The notes under the pieces are model-generated. The model was not told where the DNA came from. It worked only from the letters and a program-made list of their open reading frames with translations, and searched no databases. Made by a program: the position numbers and the translations under genes. 10,277 bases of DNA, taken from NCBI GenBank assembly GCA_902783915.1, contig CACZSX010000076.1, positions 1 to 10,277 on the forward strand, written 5' to 3'. Of the stretch, positions 1 through 6,847 are shown piece after piece (the first letter of the stretch is position 1; each line of letters begins with the position of its first letter). The stretch comes from an uncultured Erysipelotrichaceae bacterium. Its GTDB lineage: Bacteria > Bacillota_I > Bacilli_A > RF39 > UBA660.

Positions 1-806
1 ACTTCATATCTAATCATAGATACTATACTTCCACCATTTGCTTTTACATATTCAGATACACTTTTTTCATCATCTTTAACAAATGGTTGCTCAGTTAAGC
101 ATACTTCTTTGTAGAATTTTCTTATTCTTCCTTCTACCATTTTAACAGCTATATCTTCTGGTTTGCCTTCATTTATAGCTATTTGTTTTTGAATTTCTCT
201 TTCATGATTTACATCTTCTGTTGGTACAGATTCAATATTTAAATATTTAGGTCTCATTGCAGCAGCATGCATTGCTACATCTTTTGCTACTTCAGTATTT
301 GCACCATTAAGTACTACTAAAACACCAATTTTTCCACCCATATGAATGTAAGAACCAAATGTCTCAGAATCACTTTTTTCTACTAATTCAAATCTTCTAA
401 AACTAATCTTTTCACCAATCTTAGCAATTTTATTAGTAATTGTATCTTCTAAAGTACCATCTTCTGTAGTAAGTTTTAATGCATCTTCCACAGTATTTAT
501 ATTTGATTTAATTAATAAATTTGAAATTGTATTCATTAAATCTTTAAATTCATCATTTTTAGCAACAAAGTCTGTTTCTGAATTTACTTCAGTAATAACA
601 GCTTTATTACCTTCTATAAGTATATTAACAAGTCCTTCAGCAGCAATTCTATCAGCTTTTTTAGCAGCTTTAGAAATACCTTTTTCTCTTAACCATTCAC
701 TTGCTTTATCTAAGTTTCCTTCAGTTGCTTCTAAAGCTTTTTTACAATCAAGCATACCAGCACCAGTTAATTCTCTTAATTCCTTTACCATACTTGCAGT
801 AATCAT
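1..806 (-). CDS. tsf: Elongation factor Ts, C-terminus cut by window edge
   Basis: EF-Ts is the cytoplasmic nucleotide-exchange factor that releases GDP from EF-Tu during translation. The reverse strand from ATG at 806 reads 268 codons without a stop. It starts MITASMVKELRELTGAGM, the family's N-terminal UBA-like domain (about residues 1-55). The EF-Tu-contacting motif TDFV follows at residues 78-81 inside SETDFVAKND, then the core motif YIHMGGKIGVLV. The last visible residues, VSMIRYE, match the usual end of the family, so only roughly 15-25 residues are missing to the left. The start is fixed by a strong Shine-Dalgarno, AAAGGAGGAT (811-820). The gap to the rpsB stop is 19 bp and holds only this ribosome site, so the two genes are surely one transcript, as in most bacteria. 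Identification is secure; only the 3' end is unseen. Confidence 0.97.
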   Translation of the reverse strand, partial: MITASMVKELRELTGAGMLDCKKALEATEGNLDKASEWLREKGISKAAKKADRIAAEGLVNILIEGNKAVITEVNSETDFVAKNDEFKDLMNTISNLLIKSNINTVEDALKLTTEDGTLEDTITNKIAKIGEKISFRRFELVEKSDSETFGSYIHMGGKIGVLVVLNGANTEVAKDVAMHAAAMRPKYLNIESVPTEDVNHEREIQKQIAINEGKPEDIAVKMVEGRIRKFYKEVCLTEQPFVKDDEKSVSEYVKANGGSIVSMIRYE

Positions 807-825
807 AAAAATCCTCCTTTAACAA

Positions 826-1836
826 CTATTTTAAACTTTTAATTAATTCATCTTTTTTCATTTTTGAATATCCTTCAATATTCTTTTCTTTTGCCAATTT
901 CTTTAATTCAATAACTGTTAATTTAGTTAAATCTATTTTTTCTTCAACTTCGGCTTTTTTAGGTTTAACAGTTTTTGCTTTCTTTGGTTTTTCTTCTTTA
1001 GTTTCCTCTTTACTTACTTTTTCTTTTTTATCTTTATTTGCTTTTTCTTCTACATCTTTACTTACTTTTTCTTCTTTTAATTCTTCTATAAATGCATCTT
1101 TTTCTTTCTTAGGATGACCATTTTTATCATCTTCAGTAACTAAATCTACTATTGGGCATCCATAAACTTCTGCAACAGCATTATTTAAAGCTCCCATAAC
1201 AACTTTTACAGCACGAATTGCATCATCATTAGCAGGAATTACATAATCAACATCATCTGGATCACAGTTAGTATCTACTATACCAAAAACTGGAATATGT
1301 AATCTTCTAGCTTCTTTAATTGCATTTAACTCTTTTCTTGGATCAACAATTATTAAAGCTTCTGGAACTTTCTTCATGTTTCTAATACCACATAAATACT
1401 TATTCAACTTTTCGTATTCCTTGCGAATCTTAACTACTTCTTTCTTTGGTAATTGTTCGAATACACCTTCTTTTTCCATCTTTTCAATTTCATCAAGACG
1501 ATTTATTCTCTTTCTAATTGTTCTAAAGTTAGTTAATGTTCCTCCTAACCATCTTTCATTTACATAGAACATATTTGTTCTTTCTGCTTCTTCTTTTGCA
1601 GCTTCTTGTGCTTGTTTTTTAGTACCTACAAATAATACCTTTCCACCATTTTCACAAATCTTCTTGATTTCAGCATATGCCTCCTCAATTAATTTTTGCG
1701 TTTTTTGAAGATCGATAATATAAATATCATCTCTTGCAGTAAAGATATACTCTTTCATTTTTGGATTCCATCTTTTTGTTTGATGACCAAAATGAACGCC
1801 AGCTTCTAATAAATAACTCATTGAAACTACTGTCAT
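826..1836 (-). CDS. rpsB: 30S ribosomal protein S2 with C-terminal Rho_N/SAP-like extension
   Basis: S2 is a late-assembling small-subunit protein near the anti-Shine-Dalgarno platform. Residues 1-235 are canonical: LLEAGVHFGHQTKRWNPKM near the start, GTKKQAQ (71-77), the family signature NERWLGGTLTNF (93-104), and VDPRKE and the VDTNCDPDDVDY region (188-198). The family is usually about 230-260 residues; this one has 336. Residues 236-302 are a Lys/Glu-rich low-complexity linker. Residues 303-336 form LTVIELKKLAKEKNI...EGYSKMKKDELIKSL, which has the helix-turn-helix pattern of Rho N-terminal/SAP-like modules, known elsewhere to bind nucleic acid. The start at 1836 is supported by AAAGGAGAGA (1841-1850) and by the standard S2 N-terminus. 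The stop is TAG. It is the first gene of the rpsB-tsf operon and has its own promoter and leader. S2 identity is certain; the tail assignment is by pattern only. Confidence 0.98.
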   Translation of the reverse strand: MTVVSMSYLLEAGVHFGHQTKRWNPKMKEYIFTARDDIYIIDLQKTQKLIEEAYAEIKKICENGGKVLFVGTKKQAQEAAKEEAERTNMFYVNERWLGGTLTNFRTIRKRINRLDEIEKMEKEGVFEQLPKKEVVKIRKEYEKLNKYLCGIRNMKKVPEALIIVDPRKELNAIKEARRLHIPVFGIVDTNCDPDDVDYVIPANDDAIRAVKVVMGALNNAVAEVYGCPIVDLVTEDDKNGHPKKEKDAFIEELKEEKVSKDVEEKANKDKKEKVSKEETKEEKPKKAKTVKPKKAEVEEKIDLTKLTVIELKKLAKEKNIEGYSKMKKDELIKSLK

Positions 1837-1840
1837 AAAA

Positions 1841-1938
1841 TCTCTCCTTTCGTTTTTTCTTCTGAATACTTCTAAAAAATATCACCCAAGAGGGCACTAG
1901 ACATTTAAATCCATATTCATGTCTTTTTAAAAAAGCCG
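1841..1938 (-). promoter_or_regulatory. rpsB 5' leader with two hairpins, candidate autoregulatory element
   Basis: Between the predicted transcription start (about 1937) and the ribosome site lie about 100 nt with visible structure. Stem 1 pairs AGACAU (1924-1919) with AUGUCU (1904-1899) over a 14-nt loop. Immediately after it comes a small stem, GCCC-UCUU-GGGU (1895-1884), extendable by one U-G pair. No uridine tract follows the second stem closely enough to make it an obvious terminator. S2 is known in enterobacteria to repress rpsB-tsf through the 5' UTR; whether this leader does the same here is inference. I do not recognise it as a specific named RNA family. Confidence 0.4.
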
Positions 1939-1943
1939 AAATT

Positions 1944-1972
1944 ATTATATCAAAATATATAATTTAATACAA
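1944..1972 (-). promoter_or_regulatory. Extended -10 promoter of rpsB-tsf
   Basis: On the minus strand a -35 TTGTAT (1972-1967), a 17-nt spacer and a perfect -10 TATAAT (1949-1944) are present, with TG at the extended -10 position (TGA then TATAAT). It sits just downstream of the terminator of the preceding gene and about 110 bp before the rpsB start, so it should drive rpsB-tsf as a housekeeping sigma-A promoter. Confidence 0.8.
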
Positions 1973-1982
1973 TAATTTATTT

Positions 1983-2008
1983 AAAAAAAGAAGTGTTATT
2001 TCACTTCT
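1983..2008 (-). terminator. Intrinsic terminator of the glucosaminidase gene, stop codon in the loop
   Basis: Minus-strand stem AGAAGTG (2008-2002) pairs perfectly with CACTTCT (1995-1989) over a 6-nt loop and is followed by six further T (1988-1983). The TAA stop of the upstream gene (1998-1996) lies inside the loop, so the coding sequence supplies the ascending arm. It separates this gene from the rpsB promoter that follows. Confidence 0.85.
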
Positions 2009-4605
2009 AATTCTATTCTAAATCTTTGGTTCTTATTAACTTTTAATGAATATTTATCATCTTTTACTTTTATATCTCTTAAAAATATATCATTTAATTC
2101 CCAATAATCACTTATATTAGTATCTGTTTTTATATATATCGCATAAGTACCTTTTTCAAGCTCACTTAGATCAATATTGTTTTTAAACCACGCTCTTAAC
2201 TTAGAAAGATTATCAGGTACTACTAAAGTTATATTATATGGGCCATCATCTATATATCCCAAATCATATTCATATCTTTTATAAGTTTTTATATCTTCAA
2301 ATATAATTGTTCTTTTTATTTCACTTTCATTAGAATATATTCCCTTAACATTAAATGAAGAACCTGTTATATTTAATTTATTATCAATTATATCTATTGA
2401 CTCATATTGATTAAACATATTATCTTTTGTAGGAGTATTTTTAGAACTTATGAGTCCTTCATCTCTAATAAATAATTCTACAGGTATAGTTTTCAAATAA
2501 TAATTAGTTCTAAATTGATATCCTCTATTATTGTTTGTAAACTTTGATGCGATATCCACAGATAGCATATTACTTAATATCTCTTGCGATTCGTATTGTC
2601 CACTTCTTGCTCTTACATATAATGAATAATTACCTTGTGGAATGTCACCAAAATCTAAATTGCCAGTAAACCATGAGTATTCTTTATTGTACTTATCAAC
2701 ATTTGGTATTTGATATGGAAATTGATTTGAATCTAATATTCTATCTAAACTTTTGCCATAAGTCACATTGGTTGTTTGATTTTTAAGTAATAAATCATAC
2801 TTTATGTTTTTATCTTTTGTATTATTAACCTCTCCTATAGCAAGATAACCTGTTATTTTAACAGTATTATCTTCATTTATACTTAATTGTTGTAATCCAA
2901 ATAACCCAGGTTTTCTAGTATAAATTCTTTTTACATTTTCATCTAATAAGGTAATATATGATGAATGTACATATCCATAATTTTTTTCTTTATCATATAA
3001 TGTTTCTGCTTTAGATACTTGTATTACATCTGTTCTATCATCATTTAATATTGCATCAGTTTGAATCTTATACCAAATATCACTACCATTTACTTTTTCA
3101 CCAGTAACTTTACCTAATATTAATACTGGTATATTTGTAACTTTATGTGCTTTAGATTCTAATCTATAAAGTTCTACTGAAGAAGTGGATGCTTCACTCA
3201 TAACTTTTACACTATCATCTGATACTTTAATACCTATTGTATATTTATTAAAATCTTTATAATCTGAAAATGCATCTATACTTCTATACATAGAAGCTAT
3301 TTTTTCACCCCAATATGGATCTGATGCATATTTAACATTTATTCCACTATTCTTATTTCCTAAATGACTACCATGATAATTACCAGAATAATCTCTTGTT
3401 TCTGCAAATAATGTATTTATATAATAATATGCATGCCTATATATACCATCTGCTACTGTATTATATCCATTTGCAGATGTCATTACACTTGAATCATATG
3501 CACTATGTCCAAATAGATTATTCTTAGTTTTTGCAAGTGCACTTGTTCCCCATCCACTTTCATTTATTGCTGTTGAAAGAGATATTGCAGCATTAACGCC
3601 ATATTTATTTTGAGCATCTATAAATGTTAATTCTTCACCATATAATTTGGATTTTTCTTTACTATCATAACCTCTTGATTCAAGAAAGTTTTTAATATCA
3701 TCTGCTGTTATATTTGAATTGGTTCTTATTGGTGAATACATGTAATAATTGTAATATGGTATTACATTAACTGCTTTATCTGTACTTTCATTTTTATAAT
3801 CAAATAACATATCTTCTATTTTGGTATAAAAATAATTACCATCAAAACTATAATATTTTATTGTTTCACCATTATTATCTTTAGCTACTAATGAAGTAGG
3901 TGCTGGTCCTAAATTTATATATGTTGAATAGCAATTACTTGCTGTAATTTTTTTAGATAATCTATGTACTAAATCACCATTATCACTAACATAATAATAA
4001 CTTGGACTTCTAACCATATTTACTGGTATTATTTCATATCCATTATATTTATTACTATTTAATGATAATAATGAATTAATCCATCCGGTTACTCCTGATA
4101 TTTTAATATTTACTCTCGAAGTACCATTATTATAATCTATAAAAGCTGCATCTACTCCTCCAAAAGCTCCATGACCATTAATGTAAGTATACGAACTATT
4201 ATTTGTAGCACTTGTATACACAAGTGATATAGTCATAGTAGTATTTGTTGTATTTAAATCAACTAATGCATATTCACTATTTAATACTTTATTTACATAC
4301 TCACCTTTTGTATTTTTCCTTTTACCAATTATAGTTGGTATTTTATTATCTACACTAGTTAATGTTTTCATATATTCTAATGCATCACTATATTGTTCAA
4401 ATGTTTTTAAGTATTCTACATTCGTCTCATCATATTCAACAGTAGATACGTTATCGCACCTTGTGCTCTTTTCATTATCTTTTATATATACAACATGATA
4501 TCCTTCTTTTTCAAAATTATAATTTACTTCTGCAAATACATTATAAAGAGGCATAACAAAATCAAATAAAATACATATTAATAAAACATATGCTATTTTC
4601 TTCAT
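1996..4605 (-). CDS. Secreted multidomain peptidoglycan glucosaminidase (GH73-type autolysin)
   Basis: Probable extracellular endo-beta-N-acetylglucosaminidase that cuts glycan strands of peptidoglycan. A signal peptide is visible: Lys-Lys at 2-3, a hydrophobic stretch 4-22, and a likely cleavage after VFA (about residue 26). Residues about 30-290 form a module I cannot name; it includes GVDAAFID and GVTGWI, reminiscent of an SH3-like fold. Residues about 300-445 are the glucosaminidase domain, with the catalytic-type segment AINESGWGTSALA (Glu349), then KNNLFG (361-366) and YWGEKIASMYR. An SH3b-like region follows (about 456-555). Two related beta-rich repeats lie at about 573-685 and 733-845. 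There is no LPXTG or transmembrane anchor at the C-terminus, so retention would rely on wall binding. The start is set by GGAGGTG (4617-4611). It is transcribed alone, divergently from the LCP gene, and ends in its own terminator. The catalytic domain call is firm; the exact substrate bond is inferred from family. Confidence 0.88.
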   Translation of the reverse strand: MKKIAYVLLICILFDFVMPLYNVFAEVNYNFEKEGYHVVYIKDNEKSTRCDNVSTVEYDETNVEYLKTFEQYSDALEYMKTLTSVDNKIPTIIGKRKNTKGEYVNKVLNSEYALVDLNTTNTTMTISLVYTSATNNSSYTYINGHGAFGGVDAAFIDYNNGTSRVNIKISGVTGWINSLLSLNSNKYNGYEIIPVNMVRSPSYYYVSDNGDLVHRLSKKITASNCYSTYINLGPAPTSLVAKDNNGETIKYYSFDGNYFYTKIEDMLFDYKNESTDKAVNVIPYYNYYMYSPIRTNSNITADDIKNFLESRGYDSKEKSKLYGEELTFIDAQNKYGVNAAISLSTAINESGWGTSALAKTKNNLFGHSAYDSSVMTSANGYNTVADGIYRHAYYYINTLFAETRDYSGNYHGSHLGNKNSGINVKYASDPYWGEKIASMYRSIDAFSDYKDFNKYTIGIKVSDDSVKVMSEASTSSVELYRLESKAHKVTNIPVLILGKVTGEKVNGSDIWYKIQTDAILNDDRTDVIQVSKAETLYDKEKNYGYVHSSYITLLDENVKRIYTRKPGLFGLQQLSINEDNTVKITGYLAIGEVNNTKDKNIKYDLLLKNQTTNVTYGKSLDRILDSNQFPYQIPNVDKYNKEYSWFTGNLDFGDIPQGNYSLYVRARSGQYESQEILSNMLSVDIASKFTNNNRGYQFRTNYYLKTIPVELFIRDEGLISSKNTPTKDNMFNQYESIDIIDNKLNITGSSFNVKGIYSNESEIKRTIIFEDIKTYKRYEYDLGYIDDGPYNITLVVPDNLSKLRAWFKNNIDLSELEKGTYAIYIKTDTNISDYWELNDIFLRDIKVKDDKYSLKVNKNQRFRIELEVK
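2071..2889 (-). repeat. Two diverged beta-sandwich-like repeats in the autolysin C-terminus
   Basis: Residues about 573-685 and 733-845 of the glucosaminidase look like two copies of one module. Shared features in the same order are NxVKITG / NKLNITG near the start, an aromatic anchor WFTGNLDF / WFKNNIDL, and GNYSLYVRAR / GTYAIYIKTD near the end. The copies are diverged at the protein level and not obvious as DNA repeats. Each is probably an Ig-like accessory domain for surface or polymer binding; that role is inference. Confidence 0.55.
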
Positions 4606-4628
4606 AAATACACCTCCATATCATATAT

Positions 4629-4637
4629 ATTATAGCA
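4629..4637 (-). promoter_or_regulatory. Extended -10 promoter of the glucosaminidase gene
   Basis: Minus-strand TGCTATAAT (4637-4629) is a perfect extended -10 lying 24 bp before the start codon. At 17 nt upstream the sequence is only ATTACT, a poor -35, so this promoter would depend on the extended -10 or on an activator. The untranslated leader would be short, about 15-20 nt, just enough for the GGAGGTG ribosome site. Confidence 0.6.
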
Positions 4638-4672
4638 TTCTATATATAAAAAGTAATAATTATATACATTCA

Positions 4673-4700
4673 TTTACATTGTAAAGTGTAAATTTACAAT
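4673..4700. promoter_or_regulatory. Inverted repeat between divergent promoters, candidate operator
   Basis: The segment contains ATTGTAAA (4678-4685) and its exact complement TTTACAAT (4693-4700), separated by 7 bp. Nested in it is a perfect 10-bp palindrome, GTAAATTTAC (4688-4697), and overlapping its left side is TTTAC-ATT-GTAAA (4673-4685). It ends 13 bp before the -35 of the LCP gene and lies upstream of the -35 region of the opposing glucosaminidase gene. A dimeric regulator could touch both. There is no T-tract or gene end nearby that would make it a terminator. The regulator is unknown. Confidence 0.45.
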
Positions 4701-4713
4701 GATAATTTTTATG

Positions 4714-4742
4714 TTGAGTTAATATGGATTTTAAGTTATAAT
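4714..4742 (+). promoter_or_regulatory. Sigma-A-type promoter of the LCP gene
   Basis: TTGAGT (4714-4719) and a perfect TATAAT (4737-4742) are separated by exactly 17 bp. The start codon follows 22 bp after the -10, leaving a short leader carrying the GGAGGT (4756-4761) ribosome site. Confidence 0.75.
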
Positions 4743-4764
4743 TATATAGACGCTTGGAGGTACT

Positions 4765-6627
4765 ATGAAAAAATTATTAAATAGAATAAAAAAGAAACCA
4801 ATTCTTATATTCACAACTTTATTTTTTTGTTTATTTTTAATAAGTTCAATATGTCTAACATACTCTATTTTAAGAGTTGATAATATAGAAAATACTTTAA
4901 GATATTTAATTAGTGGTTTATTAGTATTAATTATCCTATATTTTAATTTATGTTTAATAAAAATTATATTTAAAGGTAAAACAGCTGGAATAATTATTTA
5001 TGATATTTTATTTGTAATTCTATTTGTTATAACTGCATATCTTACAAGTACAATTAGTGGAATATATAATTCAATATCTAAAATGTATAGAAACAATCAA
5101 AAATATTCAGTTAGTTTAATTACTTTATCAGACAGCAAAATCAATAGTATTAAAGATATAAGTAATAGTAAGATTGCAATCTCAGATGTAGATAATGATA
5201 ACAATTTAAATGAGGTATCTAATTTAATAGTAAAAGATAATAAATTAAAAGATTCAAATGAAATAATTGAATATGACAATAATATTGCTATGTTAAATGA
5301 CCTATATAGTAAAAAAGTAGATGCTATTATGTTGACATCTAACTATGTATCAATATTTAGTGCACTAGATGAATTTAAGGATATTAAAGAAGAAACTAAA
5401 GAAATAATTAGTAAATCTAAAATTGTAAAAAAAGAATCTACTACCTCTAAGAAAAAAAGATCTGACCCGTTTACTATATTAATATTTGGTATTGATTCTA
5501 CAATACAAGATATTAGTACTGTAACATCTTTTAATGCAGATTCATTAATCTTAATAACTTTTAATCCCAAAACATATAATGCTACTATTCTAAGTATTCC
5601 AAGAGATACTTATGTACCTATTACTTGCTTAAAGAATTCCCCTGAAAGTAAAATTACACACTCTGGTTGGAGAGGAGAAACTTGTGTAATTAAAACTATT
5701 GAAGATCTAATGGATATTAATATAGATTATTATATAAAAGTTAATTTTACTGCTGTAGTAAATCTAGTTGATGAAATTGGAGGAATTAATGTCGATGTAC
5801 CATATAGTTTTTGTGAGCAAAATTCTAATAGACAATGGGGATCAAATACAATATACGTAAAAAAAGGAAATCAGGTTTTGGATGGAGAACAAGCATTAGC
5901 ATTAGCAAGAAATAGACATCCAAATCCAAGATGTGGTGCTGAATGGTCAAATTATTATTCTAATGATTTAGTTAGAGGTGATAATCAACAACTTATTCTT
6001 AATGCATTAATAAATAAAATTGTAAAAAATATTTCAATTGATAAAATAAGTTCAATACTAGATATTATTGGAACAAATGTAGATACAAATATGAAAATAA
6101 ATGAACTTACAGCACATTACAATACTGCTAAGCAAATTGCTTTAGATAATGAAAATATTATTAATTTTGAAAAATTACAATTAAGTACATATGGTAAAAG
6201 TTTATATGATCCACTTTTAAATATGAATGGTATGTCAATGCAAATATATTATAAAGAAAGTTTAAAAGAAGTAATAAATGAAATGAAAGTTAACTTAGAA
6301 TTAGAAAAACCAAATTTAATTAAGACTTTCTCTTTCTCAATTAATGCTCCATATAAAGAAAAAATTATCGGAAAAGGTATATATAATCAAAGTGATATAC
6401 AAACAGTACCATATTTTAGAGGCAAAAATATATCAGAATTGCAAAATTGGGCTAATACAAATAGTATAAGTTTAAATATTACATATCAAGAAACTACTGA
6501 ATATGAAGATAATATAATAATTAATCAAGGTGTTCCATCTACTTATAGAATGGATAAATTAGATAGATCTAAAACGTATACAGTTGTAGTAGCAAAAAAT
6601 ATATCAGAAAATACTAATAATGAATAA
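4765..6627 (+). CDS. LytR-CpsA-Psr (LCP) family protein with SBP-like insert and C-terminal PASTA-like domain
   Basis: LCP proteins act outside the membrane and transfer undecaprenyl-phosphate-linked polymers such as teichoic acids or capsule to peptidoglycan. Three hydrophobic helices occupy about residues 13-33, 44-69 and 74-97, with a basic cytoplasmic N-terminus. Residues about 113-222 resemble half of a periplasmic solute-binding fold (SLITLSDSKINSIKDI... KVDAIML). The LCP domain spans about 235-425: FTILIFGIDS, NADSLILITF (Asp259), SIPRDTYVP (Arg280, Asp281), EIGGINVDVPYSF, GEQALALARNRH (Arg382, Arg384) and the closing VRGDNQQL (Arg404). These are the expected pyrophosphate/metal-binding positions. 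Residues about 545-611 look like one PASTA domain (VPYFRGKNISELQNWA... TYTVVVAK). Four Cys (288, 307, 350, 390) fall in the external domain. The start is set by GGAGGT at 4756-4761. It is monocistronic, divergent from the autolysin gene, and ends in a shared terminator. The family call is firm; the polymer attached is unknown. Confidence 0.93.
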   Translation: MKKLLNRIKKKPILIFTTLFFCLFLISSICLTYSILRVDNIENTLRYLISGLLVLIILYFNLCLIKIIFKGKTAGIIIYDILFVILFVITAYLTSTISGIYNSISKMYRNNQKYSVSLITLSDSKINSIKDISNSKIAISDVDNDNNLNEVSNLIVKDNKLKDSNEIIEYDNNIAMLNDLYSKKVDAIMLTSNYVSIFSALDEFKDIKEETKEIISKSKIVKKESTTSKKKRSDPFTILIFGIDSTIQDISTVTSFNADSLILITFNPKTYNATILSIPRDTYVPITCLKNSPESKITHSGWRGETCVIKTIEDLMDINIDYYIKVNFTAVVNLVDEIGGINVDVPYSFCEQNSNRQWGSNTIYVKKGNQVLDGEQALALARNRHPNPRCGAEWSNYYSNDLVRGDNQQLILNALINKIVKNISIDKISSILDIIGTNVDTNMKINELTAHYNTAKQIALDNENIINFEKLQLSTYGKSLYDPLLNMNGMSMQIYYKESLKEVINEMKVNLELEKPNLIKTFSFSINAPYKEKIIGKGIYNQSDIQTVPYFRGKNISELQNWANTNSISLNITYQETTEYEDNIIINQGVPSTYRMDKLDRSKTYTVVVAKNISENTNNE

Positions 6628-6650
6628 AGAGTTCTAATTGAACTCTTTTT
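6626..6650. terminator. Bidirectional intrinsic terminator between convergent genes
   Basis: A 9-bp perfect stem, AAAGAGTTC (6626-6634) and GAACTCTTT (6640-6648), surrounds a 5-nt loop. On the plus strand it runs into TTTTT and a T-rich stretch; on the minus strand it continues as TTTATT, a weaker tail. The last two bases of the LCP stop codon are in the stem, and the 65-codon gene on the other strand stops at its opposite foot, so it closes both transcription units. Confidence 0.85.
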
Positions 6651-6846
6651 ATTTATATTTTTTTATTTTTCCTTTAATTTCATACTCACTCAAATCAACA
6701 TTATTATTTAATGCAATATTTAATAGTTCTTCTGATGTAGCCGTTTCTACTCTACTAACATCTAGAAATGCTACTGGATAAAATGGTGTTGCACTTCCAT
6801 AATAATTCATTAAATCCTCTTTTAATTTATCACCATCTATAATCAT
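6649..6846 (-). CDS. Small conserved-looking protein of unknown function (65 aa)
   Basis: A 65-residue soluble protein beginning MIIDGDKLKEDLMNYYGSA and containing SRVETATSEELLNIALNNN, followed by a basic end, KIKKYK. There is no signal peptide or membrane segment. The pattern of a DLMNYYG-type opening followed by a SxEELxxIAxxNxxDL helix reminds me of short uncharacterised proteins seen in many Clostridia and Bacilli, but I cannot name a family or function. The start codon lies 1 bp after the TAA of the membrane-protein gene, and its ribosome site AGAGGAGAA sits inside that gene's last codons. This is good evidence that it is a real, translationally coupled last gene of the operon. It ends at the bidirectional terminator. 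An upstream Met is not available without running into the preceding gene. Confidence 0.8.
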   Translation of the reverse strand: MIIDGDKLKEDLMNYYGSATPFYPVAFLDVSRVETATSEELLNIALNNNVDLSEYEIKGKIKKYK

Positions 6847-6847
6847 A

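Noticed and set aside
1376..1567. Open frame on the plus strand inside rpsB
   Set aside because: It is antisense to a highly conserved ribosomal protein gene and has no ribosome site; its composition (Phe, Ser, Leu) is what antisense AT-rich coding DNA gives.
5097..5570. Two short minus-strand open frames inside the LCP gene
   Set aside because: They lie fully within a well-supported gene, lack ribosome sites and have low-complexity Leu/Ile/Ser sequence.
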